From assembly GCF_013364215.1 (NCBI RefSeq), contig NZ_CP054923.1, positions 5,952,001 through 6,016,000 on the forward strand: a DNA stretch of 64,000 nucleotides, read 5' to 3'. Shown piece after piece: positions 25,415 to 32,571 of the stretch. This DNA comes from Verrucosispora sp. NA02020 (GTDB lineage: Bacteria > Actinomycetota > Actinomycetes > Mycobacteriales > Micromonosporaceae). Position numbers and translations under genes: made by a program. A model generated the notes under the pieces. The model searched no databases and had not been told where the DNA came from. It was given only the letters and a program-made list of their open reading frames with translations. Positions within the stretch are counted from its first letter, which is position 1. Each line of letters starts with the position of its first letter.

Positions 25415-27703
25415 ATGTCGCACGGCGAGGAACTGTTCTCTCTCGGCGGGGATGTGACCACGGAGCCCAGCTTCGAGTCCGCCCTGCGAGGGTACGAAAA
25501 ACGGCAGGTCGACCGGTATGTCGCTCGTGCGGAGCACGAGATCTCGGCGTTGGCGGCCGAACGGGAACAGGCCTACACCCAGATCCACAAGCTGGCCGGT
25601 CAGGTCGAGGTGCTCCAGCGTGACCTCGCCCAGGTCCGTAAGCAGGTCGGCGTGGTCGACCGGGCCGCGTTCCGTCATCTGGGCCCCCGGGTGGAGCAGA
25701 TCCTCGCTCTGGCCGAGGAGCAGGCCGAGGACATTCTCGGTGCCGCCCACGAGGAGATCGAGGCGCGCCGGGCCACCGCCGAACACATCATCGACGAGGC
25801 GCGCGCCGAGGCCGCCAAGGCGCTCAAGGACTTCGAGATCGCGCTGGCCACCCGGCGGGCCGAGGAGGAGCGCCAGGCCGCCGCCCGTAAGGCGGAGTCC
25901 GAGGCCGCCGCCCGGGCCGCCCGCGAGGAGGCCGCCCGGCTGCGCAAGGTCGCCCAGGAGGCGCTGGCCAAGGCCGAGCAGGAGGCAACCCAGCTCCGCG
26001 ACGCCGCCAAGGAGATCCACACCCGGGCCCAGCAGGAGGCGACCAAGCTCCGCGAGGCGGCCCGCGAGGTGCACGCCACCGCCCAGCAGGAGGCCACCCA
26101 GCTCCGCGACGCGGCCAAGGAGGTGCACGCCAAGGCCCAGCAGGAGGCCAAGCGACTGGTCGACCAGGCCACCGAGGCGGGTCGCGCCACGCACGCCAAG
26201 GCCCAGCAGGAGGCCAAGCAGATCATCGACGACGCCGCCACGGCCGGTCGCGCCGCGCGCGACAAGGCTCGCCAGGAGGCCGATCGGCTGACCGCGCAGA
26301 CCACCGAGGCCGCCCGTCGCACCCGCACCGAGACCGAGGCGTACGCGCAGCGCATGCGCACCGAGACCGAGGCGTACGTGCAGCACGCCCGCGCCCAGGC
26401 GCAGCAGGAACTGGGTGCCTGGCGGGCTGGGGTGGAGAAGGAGGTCAACGGCCGGCGGGAGGCGGCGGACCGGGAGCTGGCCGAGCGACGGGCGACCGCC
26501 GAGCGTGAGTTCACCGGCCGTCGCGAGGAGCTGGAGAAGCAGTACACGACGCGCAACGCCGAGCTGGACGAGCAGTTCCGGGCCCGTACCGTCGAGTTGG
26601 AGTCGGGTTTCGAGACCCGCCGCACCGAGCTCGAATCGGAGTACACCACCCGGAAGAACGAGATCGAGCAGGGCGCCGACGCGATCCGCCAGGCCGCCGA
26701 GGAGGAGGCCGCGACGGTACGCGCCGAGGCCGAGGAGCGGGCCACCGCGCTGCTGCGCGACGCCGGCACCGAGGCGGCCGACAAGCGCCGCGAGGCCGAC
26801 GAGTACGCCACCGTCACCCGCCGCGAGGCCGACGAGCACGTCACCGGTGCGCGCCGCGAGGCCGACGAGTACGTCGCCTCCTCCCGCCGCCAGTTCGAGG
26901 AGTACGCCGCCACCACCCAGCAGCACCTGGCCACCACGCAACAGCACCTGGCCGCGACGCAGCAGGAGGCGGCGGCGAGCCGCCAGCAGCTCGCCCAGGT
27001 GATGCTGGAGATCGCCAAAGCTCAGCAGCAGCTCGCCGACCTGCGTCAGGAGACCTGGAAGTCCCGGCAGGAGTCCGACGAACTGCAGCGCAAGCTGCTC
27101 GACCTGCGGCTGACGGCGGCGGCGGGCCCCGACGGTCCGGGTGCTCCCGCCACCGTGGCCGCGCCCGCCATGGCCGCCTCCACCACGGGTGCCTCCGTCA
27201 CCACCGCGTCTGTCCCGGCTGCCTCCGCCACGGCGCCGGTCGCCGTCAACGGCAACCGCCCGATCAACGGCGTCGTCGGTGCGGCGGGCGGACCGGGTGG
27301 CGCGGCCGACACCGCCACCAGGCCCGCGACCTCAGGTGACGACGGGTCGGCGGCCATGGGTGGCGACGGACCGGCCACGGAGCCCGCGACCGCAGGTGAC
27401 GACGAACTGGCCACGACGTCGGCGATCACGGACGACGACGGGCCGGCGACGAAGCCGGTCGCGGAGCCGGTCACCACGGTCGAGGACGCGACGGCGAAGC
27501 CGGCCACCGAGCCCACCTCGGTCGACGGCAGTACGGCGAGCGCCGGTGTGGACGGCGAACCGACGGTGGCGGCGGTGCCCGGCACCGGCGGACGCAGCGC
27601 CACCCCGACGAAGATCACCAGCACCGGCGAGAACGGCAAGCGCCCGACCAAGCCGACCACTGACGAACGCAGCGCCAAGCCGAGCAAGGTCACCTCGGAC
27701 TGA
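25415..27703 (+). CDS. DivIVA-like coiled-coil protein of the Scy/FilP group (762 aa)
   Basis: 762 residues from the ATG at 25415 (GAGG 8 nt upstream; a GTG at 25388 lacks spacing for its site). The N-terminal motif FESALRGYEKRQVDRYVARA parallels the upstream paralogue. A long coiled coil follows with clear internal repeats: 18-residue units AQQEATKLREAAREVHAT, then 22-residue units starting AQQEAK, an 11-residue series (RREADEYATVT, RREADEHVTGA, RREADEYVASS) and a 7-residue series (QQHLATT, QQHLAAT). The last 180 residues are a disordered Ala/Thr/Pro tail ending in Lys-rich sequence. Such 11-residue periods are typical of Scy-like filaments. Role: probably polar growth scaffold. Confidence 0.85.
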   Translation: MSHGEELFSLGGDVTTEPSFESALRGYEKRQVDRYVARAEHEISALAAEREQAYTQIHKLAGQVEVLQRDLAQVRKQVGVVDRAAFRHLGPRVEQILALAEEQAEDILGAAHEEIEARRATAEHIIDEARAEAAKALKDFEIALATRRAEEERQAAARKAESEAAARAAREEAARLRKVAQEALAKAEQEATQLRDAAKEIHTRAQQEATKLREAAREVHATAQQEATQLRDAAKEVHAKAQQEAKRLVDQATEAGRATHAKAQQEAKQIIDDAATAGRAARDKARQEADRLTAQTTEAARRTRTETEAYAQRMRTETEAYVQHARAQAQQELGAWRAGVEKEVNGRREAADRELAERRATAEREFTGRREELEKQYTTRNAELDEQFRARTVELESGFETRRTELESEYTTRKNEIEQGADAIRQAAEEEAATVRAEAEERATALLRDAGTEAADKRREADEYATVTRREADEHVTGARREADEYVASSRRQFEEYAATTQQHLATTQQHLAATQQEAAASRQQLAQVMLEIAKAQQQLADLRQETWKSRQESDELQRKLLDLRLTAAAGPDGPGAPATVAAPAMAASTTGASVTTASVPAASATAPVAVNGNRPINGVVGAAGGPGGAADTATRPATSGDDGSAAMGGDGPATEPATAGDDELATTSAITDDDGPATKPVAEPVTTVEDATAKPATEPTSVDGSTASAGVDGEPTVAAVPGTGGRSATPTKITSTGENGKRPTKPTTDERSAKPSKVTSD

Positions 27704-27840
27704 GCCGGATGCGGGGCGACGCGGCCCTGCCCCGGCCCGCCGAGGGCTGAACACCGCGCCGCGTCCCGAACTCCGGCTTCCGGCACCCGGTAAGGCACCT
27801 ACCACCCGGCACCCGGTGCTCGGTGCTCGGTGCTCGGCGG

Positions 27841-28185
27841 TCAGAGTGAGTCGGGGCGGCGGTGGGCGATCGGTCGACGGGCCGCGCCCCAGGCGACGAA
27901 CCGGTCGAACAGCGTCCGGGGTTCAGGGCCGTCGTGCGGGTTCAGGTGGTACAGGTCCCGCATCGCCTCGTACATCAGACCGGCCAGATAGATGGTGAGG
28001 CCGGCGCTGTTGGCGTCGTACTCCGATCGGAGCAGCAGGCGGGCCTCTCCGCAGGGCCACGGCTGCCCGTCGGCGCGGCAACACCAGGTCGGCCGGAGCG
28101 GGGTGTGCGGGGGCCGACTGCCGACGGAGCGGGGGCGCTCGGGACGGGGACCGTCACCCGGTACGGGCAGGCGTGTCGTGATCAT
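27841..28185 (-). CDS. Small Cys-containing actinobacterial protein next to XRE/DUF397 genes
   Basis: 114 residues from the ATG at 28185; no good ribosome binding site is visible. After a Pro-rich arm comes PTWCCRADGQPWPCGEARLLL, an alpha-helical stretch with YLAGLMYEAMRDLYHL and a C-terminal LFDRFVAWG. Proteins with this Cys pattern (about W-x-C-R...W-P-C-x-x-A) are common in actinomycetes beside XRE regulators and DUF397 genes and are often mislabelled flavin reductase; I see no flavin site. The three Cys might bind a metal. Function unknown. Confidence 0.65.
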   Translation of the reverse strand: MITTRLPVPGDGPRPERPRSVGSRPPHTPLRPTWCCRADGQPWPCGEARLLLRSEYDANSAGLTIYLAGLMYEAMRDLYHLNPHDGPEPRTLFDRFVAWGAARRPIAHRRPDSL

Positions 28186-28535
28186 GAGAGGCCGCCCGGC
28201 GAACTGCCCTTCGCCCGCCACCTCGTCGGGCACTGGCAACGCTGACTGCGCACATCGACCTCCCTCGGGAAAGCCCGGACACACCTGCCGCTCACGCGAC
28301 GACGGATGCGGCCAGGACTGCGGGAGGGGCCGCCCACGCGGGGGGGAAGGCGGGGGCGGCCCCGGCCTGGACCAGCCCGCGCCCCCTCGGCTACGAACCA
28401 GTCCGGCATGGCTGACAGTCTGCTGAGCAAACCACTACTGTCGGAAGGCATCGAGGCTGGTCGTCGTACCGCTGCGAAGTCCCGCCCCCGACCGGAAATC
28501 CCGAGCGTTTCTCGGGCGCAGACTGTGGAGGCACT
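28186..28535. other. Divergent intergenic region before the XRE regulator
   Basis: 350 bases between the small Cys protein and the regulator. It is purine-rich around 28320-28370 (GGGGGGAAGGCGGGGG). TGGAGG stands just before the GTG start at 28536. I found no inverted repeat strong enough to call an operator. Confidence 0.45.
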
Positions 28536-29336
28536 GTGGAGGGAACGACGGCGGACCTGATCCGGGCCCAGCTTCGCCGACTGCGCGTGGCCGCCGGGCT
28601 CAGTCAGGAGGAGTTCGGCAAGCAGGTGCACTACTCGCCGTCGATGGTCTCGGCCGTCGAGACCGGCAGCCGACCGTACGACCGGTCGTTGCTCGCCCGC
28701 GCCGACGAGGTGCTGCGCTCCGGCGGTCTGCTGGTCGCGTTGCAGCGGATCGCCGAACGGGAGGGACAGCCCTCGTGGTTCCTGCCGTGGCTGGACGCCG
28801 AACGCATGGCCCGGCAACTCCGGGTCTTCCAGCCCACGCTGATCCCGGCCCTGTTGCAGACCGAGGGCTACGCCCGCGCGGTGATCCGCTGCGACGACCT
28901 GCTCAGCGACGAGGAGGTGGACCGGCGGGTCGCCGCCCGGCTGGACCGGCAGACCGTCCTCACCCAGCCGGAGCCGCCGCAACTCATCGCGGTCGTCGAC
29001 GAGGCCGTCCTGCATCGGAGGGAGGAGCGCTTCTGGCCTGTCATGGTGCACCAGATCGAGCACCTGATCGCCTGGGCGGAGCGAACCCAGGTCAGCATCC
29101 ACGTCGTCCCGCTCGGGGTCGGGGTGCACATCGGGCTCTCCGGTCCGTTCTCGCTGGCCCGCAGCGAGGAGGGCGGCTGGGTGGCGATCATGGAGAACCA
29201 ACTGACCGCCACGCCGACCGACAGCGAGACGGACCTGGCTACGCTGTTGGCGCGCTGGGAGACGGTGCGCAACGAGGCGCTGTCTCGCCAGCAGTCGATC
29301 GAACTCCTCGACAGGGTGGCGAAGTCATGGACCTGA
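28536..29336 (+). CDS. XRE-family regulator with DUF5753 domain
   Basis: 266 residues starting at a GTG with TGGAGG 4 nt upstream. Residues about 8-62 are a helix-turn-helix of the lambda-repressor type (LRVAAGLSQEEFGKQVHYSP, recognition helix SPSMVSAVETG). The rest is DUF5753, starting at WFLPWLDAERMARQLRVFQP and containing PALLQTEGYARAVI, the ligand or partner domain of this actinobacterial group. The DUF397 gene overlaps its last 10 bases, the standard pairing. Such pairs are numerous in Streptomyces and influence development and antibiotic output; a few behave like toxin-antitoxin modules, which is a possibility here but unproven. Confidence 0.9.
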   Translation: MEGTTADLIRAQLRRLRVAAGLSQEEFGKQVHYSPSMVSAVETGSRPYDRSLLARADEVLRSGGLLVALQRIAEREGQPSWFLPWLDAERMARQLRVFQPTLIPALLQTEGYARAVIRCDDLLSDEEVDRRVAARLDRQTVLTQPEPPQLIAVVDEAVLHRREERFWPVMVHQIEHLIAWAERTQVSIHVVPLGVGVHIGLSGPFSLARSEEGGWVAIMENQLTATPTDSETDLATLLARWETVRNEALSRQQSIELLDRVAKSWT

Positions 29337-29509
29337 ACGGCGCGACCTGGCGCACCGCCAGCCGCAGCGGCAACACCGACTGCGTGGAGGTGGCCGACAA
29401 CCTGCCCGGCGTGGTCGCGGTCCGCGACAGTAAGGACCGGCAGGGCCCGGTGCTCGCATTCGCCCCGCAGATCTGGCGCTCGTTCATCCGGCAGATCAAA
29501 CAGCGCTGA
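29327..29509 (+). CDS. DUF397 protein
   Basis: 60 residues. The full DUF397 pattern is present: ATWRTASRSGNTDCVEVAD, then VAVRDSKDRQGPVLAF and a final WRSFIRQIK. The family partners with XRE/DUF5753 regulators and may modulate their DNA binding. Its ATG overlaps the regulator gene by 10 bases, so translation is probably coupled. 248 bases without features follow before the permease gene. Confidence 0.92.
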   Translation: MDLNGATWRTASRSGNTDCVEVADNLPGVVAVRDSKDRQGPVLAFAPQIWRSFIRQIKQR

Positions 29510-29757
29510 GCCGGTGGCAACCGCGAGGGTGAGCGACCACGCGGGTCGGTGACCAGCAGCAAAGCCCCACCGCCCTGGTCGAGTCATCCCGGCCCACGAG
29601 CGGTCGGGCGGCTCAGCAGCCCCCGATACGACGCATCTGCTGGCTCGGTCCGCCGACCCCGCATTACCCTGCCGAGCAGGATCCGACGGCCAGCGAGGCT
29701 GGGCGGGACCGACACGGCTCAGGCAGCGATCAGCCCGGGCCAGAGCGGGGAGACCGA

Positions 29758-31059
29758 ATGGCGCAGGACGGGCCGGAGCAGCCCGAACGAGAGCAACCCA
29801 AACGTGAGCAACCAAGGGCGGGCCAGCACGACAGCGCGAGCCAGGACGACAGGGACCAGCCCCGAGCGGGCCAGCGTGCCGGGGAACAGCCTACGGCGGG
29901 GCGGCCCAGGGCGATGGCGGTGAGCTCCGACCACGAGAGCTCGTCGACTGCCGAGATGGCCAGGGAAGCGTCGGCCTCCGGGGCAATGGACGGTCCGGCC
30001 GGAGCGGAGGCGGGTCGGTTCGGTACGCCGGGGCGACCGCTGCGGCGCAACAGCTTCCTGGTCGGGTTCACCGGTGCGCTCGGCGTGCTGCTCGCGTACG
30101 CCGTCTATCTGGGGTTGCGCAACGCGGCCGGGATGGTCGTGCTGGTGGTCATCGCGCTGTTCCTCGCGGTGGGCCTGCACCCGGCGGTCGTGCGCCTGCG
30201 GTCGTGGGGGGTGCCGCGCGGCCTGGCCGTGGCACTCGTGGCGCTCGTCGTGGTGGCGCTGCTGAGTGCGGGCGTACTGGCCCTGGTGCCGCCGATCGTC
30301 ACCCAGACGACGCAGTTCATCGACCAGTTGCCGAGCTACCTGGAGTCGTTGCGTCGCAACGAGACGGTCAACGATCTGGTGGAACAGTTCGACCTGATGC
30401 GGCGGGCGCAGGAGTTGGCCAGCGCCGACGTGGTCGGTCGGGCGCTGGGCGGTGTGCTCGGCGGTGCCCAGTTCCTCTTCGGCACGCTGTTCCGGGTGCT
30501 CACCGTGCTGGTGCTGACGATCTATTTCCTGGTCTACTTCGACCGGATGCGCGACCTCGCGTACGCCCTGGTGCCGCGCTCGCGTCGGGAGCGGGTGCAG
30601 CTCATCGGGGACGAGATGCTGACCAAGGTCGGCGCGTACATGGTCGGCGCGCTCTCCATCGCCGTGCTGGCCGGTGTCGCCGCCTTCGTCTTCGCGCTCG
30701 CGGTGGGCCTGCCGTACCCGTTCGCGCTCGCCGTGGTCGTGGCGATCACGGACCTCATCCCGCAGATCGGCGCGACGCTCGGCGCGGTGGTCGTCAGCCT
30801 GGTCGGGTTCGCCACCGAGCCGTCCGTCGGCATCGCCTGCATCGTGTTCTTCGTGATCTATCAGCAGATCGAGAACTACCTGCTCTACCCCAAGATCATG
30901 CGTCGGTCGGTGCACGTCAACGAGGTGGCGGCACTGGTCGCCGCGCTCCTCGGGGTATCACTGCTCGGGGTCATCGGCGCGCTGATCGCCATCCCGACGG
31001 TCGCCGCGATCCAGATCGTCCTGCGCGAGGTGGTGATCCCCCGCCAGGATCGCCGCTGA
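29758..31059 (+). CDS. AI-2E family transporter (PerM-like permease)
   Basis: 433 residues. A hydrophilic arm of about 100 residues with a Gln/Pro/Arg/Glu repeat (EREQPKREQPRAGQ) precedes an eight-helix membrane domain typical of the AI-2E/PerM family, with the central motif FRVLTVLVLTIYFLVYFD and DLIPQIGATLGAVVVSL and ending at IPTVAAIQIVLREVV. Family members transport autoinducer-2, or act as Na+/H+ antiporters; the substrate is unknown here. GGGGAG lies about 6 nt before the ATG; an internal ATG at residue 53 would shorten the arm. It converges on the hydrolase gene with 10 bases between. Confidence 0.9.
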   Translation: MAQDGPEQPEREQPKREQPRAGQHDSASQDDRDQPRAGQRAGEQPTAGRPRAMAVSSDHESSSTAEMAREASASGAMDGPAGAEAGRFGTPGRPLRRNSFLVGFTGALGVLLAYAVYLGLRNAAGMVVLVVIALFLAVGLHPAVVRLRSWGVPRGLAVALVALVVVALLSAGVLALVPPIVTQTTQFIDQLPSYLESLRRNETVNDLVEQFDLMRRAQELASADVVGRALGGVLGGAQFLFGTLFRVLTVLVLTIYFLVYFDRMRDLAYALVPRSRRERVQLIGDEMLTKVGAYMVGALSIAVLAGVAAFVFALAVGLPYPFALAVVVAITDLIPQIGATLGAVVVSLVGFATEPSVGIACIVFFVIYQQIENYLLYPKIMRRSVHVNEVAALVAALLGVSLLGVIGALIAIPTVAAIQIVLREVVIPRQDRR

Positions 31060-31069
31060 CCGGCAGGAC

Positions 31070-31879
31070 TCAGTCGGCGCGACGCTGCTCCGGGCCGGTG
31101 ACCGGGGTGTCGGCGAAGGCGGCCACCGTGCGGTCGGCGTACGCGCTGGCGTCGCCGGTCTCCATCGGACCGTCCCAGGTCGTCGGCAGCGGCACCGGCA
31201 CCGCCGGGTTGACCCGCCGGACCACCTCGTCCAACACCGTCTCGGCGTCTCCGACCCAGAGGTGCTTTGCCCCCGGTACCCCGACCACTTCGGCCTGCGG
31301 CACCGCGGCGAACCGCTCGCGGGCCTGCTCGGGGCGGAGGTAGTCGTCGAACTCCGGCACCAGCGCGGTCAACGGTCGACCCGACTCGGCCCAGTTGGCC
31401 AGATCGGCCGGCTCGGAGAAGCGCAGCGGCGGGGAGAGCAGGATCGCGCCGGACACGGCCGGGTCACCGCCGTACTTGAGCACCAGGTCGGTGCCGAACG
31501 ACCAGCCCAGCAGCCAGATGTTCGGCAGCTCGTGGAACTCGGCGTACTCGATGGCGGCGGCCACGTCGTACCGCTCGCCGACGGCCGAGTCGAAGCTGCC
31601 CTCGCTGGTGCCGCGCACGCTGCTGGTGCCCCGGGTGTTGAACCGCAGCACGGCCAGGTCGGCCAGCGCGGGCAGCCGCCAGGCCGCCTTGCGGAACACG
31701 TGGCTGTCCATCATTCCGCCGTGGGTGGGCAGCGGATGCAGGCAGACCAGGGTGGCCACCGGCTCGCGGTCGGCCGGGCGGGCCAGCTCACCGACCAGCC
31801 GCAGTCCGTCCGCGGTGTGCAGTTCGATGTCCTCCCGGCGGCCGGGCAGGATCGACGACGCGCGAATGGGTGCACTCAC
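31070..31879 (-). CDS. Alpha/beta hydrolase
   Basis: 269 residues from the GTG at 31879 (GGAGG 8 nt upstream). An alpha/beta-hydrolase fold with the oxyanion strand LVCLHPLPTHGG, the nucleophile elbow GWSFGTD, an acid in the FDDYLRPEQ or later region and the His in GAKHLW. The pattern HPLPTHGGMMDSHV is that of small cytoplasmic hydrolases related to dienelactone hydrolase and YfgE-type esterases in actinobacteria. Substrate unknown. A heptanucleotide repeat tract lies just upstream. Confidence 0.85.
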   Translation of the reverse strand: MSAPIRASSILPGRREDIELHTADGLRLVGELARPADREPVATLVCLHPLPTHGGMMDSHVFRKAAWRLPALADLAVLRFNTRGTSSVRGTSEGSFDSAVGERYDVAAAIEYAEFHELPNIWLLGWSFGTDLVLKYGGDPAVSGAILLSPPLRFSEPADLANWAESGRPLTALVPEFDDYLRPEQARERFAAVPQAEVVGVPGAKHLWVGDAETVLDEVVRRVNPAVPVPLPTTWDGPMETGDASAYADRTVAAFADTPVTGPEQRRAD

Positions 31880-31968
31880 TCCCCCATCCTCCCGTCCCAA
31901 CGGCCCGGCCGCGCGGGCAGGTGACAAAGATCGCCGGAAGGCGGGTACAGGCTGCCCGCGCCGCCGCA

Positions 31969-32107
31969 ACGGGCGACTCGGCAACCCGGCGACCCGCGAC
32001 CCGGCGACCGGCGACCGGCGACGGGCAACCCGGCGACCGGCGACCGGCAACCCGGCGACCGGCGACCGGCAACCCGGCGACGGGCGACGGGCGACTTGGC
32101 GACCCGG
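31969..32107. repeat. Heptanucleotide CGGCGAC repeat tract
   Basis: About 19 imperfect units of CGGCGAC, CGGCAAC or GGGCGAC (7 or 8 bases each), with a higher-order 22-base period (8+7+7) in the middle. It lies between the hydrolase start and the next gene. The strand bias is strong (C/G/A on plus). Confidence 0.8.
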
Positions 32108-32134
32108 CGGCCGACGACGGACGTGCGCCGGCGT

Positions 32135-32461
32135 TCAGCCGTGGCGGGGGGCGCTGCGGCCGCGCTGGATCCCCGGTGTCCGCCGGTCCCGGGCGCGCCA
32201 GCAGCCGGTGTGCCAGTGCCGCCGGTCGGTCAGGTCGCCCCGGTCGTCGGCCGGCCAGGCGACCAGATGCGCCACGCCGGGCCGGATCTCCTGGTCGCAG
32301 CCGGGACAGCGGTACGTCTTGGTCGACCCACCGCCGCTGATCGCGCGTACCTGCCAGTCGCCGTCCCGCCACTGCTGCACCGAGGCGACTCCGTGCCGGG
32401 CACGTTCGGCGTCCAGACGCGTGTCGTCGTCACGGCGGGGACGGTTGCGACGAGGGCTCAC
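32135..32461 (-). CDS. Conserved actinobacterial Cys/His protein, often labelled ATP/GTP-binding
   Basis: 108 residues from the GTG at 32461 (SPRRNRPRRDDD start); a GTG at 32488 would add nine residues. The conserved core is WRDGDWQVRAISGGGSTKTY, YRCPGCDQEIRPGVAHLVAWP and RRHWHTGCWRARDRR. Cys-x-x-Cys plus a later His and Cys look like a zinc ribbon. I see no Walker motif, so the usual ATP/GTP-binding label is unfounded. The Arg-rich ends suggest nucleic-acid contact. Function unknown. Confidence 0.8.
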   Translation of the reverse strand: MSPRRNRPRRDDDTRLDAERARHGVASVQQWRDGDWQVRAISGGGSTKTYRCPGCDQEIRPGVAHLVAWPADDRGDLTDRRHWHTGCWRARDRRTPGIQRGRSAPRHG

Positions 32462-32518
32462 ATCACCCAGCGTAAGGCCGGGTGGCACCGTGCTTCGCGT
32501 CGGCTGGCCGGCGCTGCG

Positions 32519-32571
32519 GTTAGCAGGGGACCCTTCCTATACCGCAGGCGTTAATAAGGTGCCCTTCCTTT
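32519..32571. repeat. Dispersed intergenic hairpin repeat, copy C
   Basis: Arm GTTAGCAGGGGACCC, loop ATACCGCAGGCGTTAATA, arm GGTGCCCTTCCTTT. The loop is a variant of copy A, shared with copy D. It ends at the stop codon of the fused dehydrogenase gene. Confidence 0.8.

Noticed and set aside
32135..32461. ATP/GTP-binding function for the small Cys/His protein
   Set aside because: No Walker A or B motif is present; the label appears to be an annotation habit.
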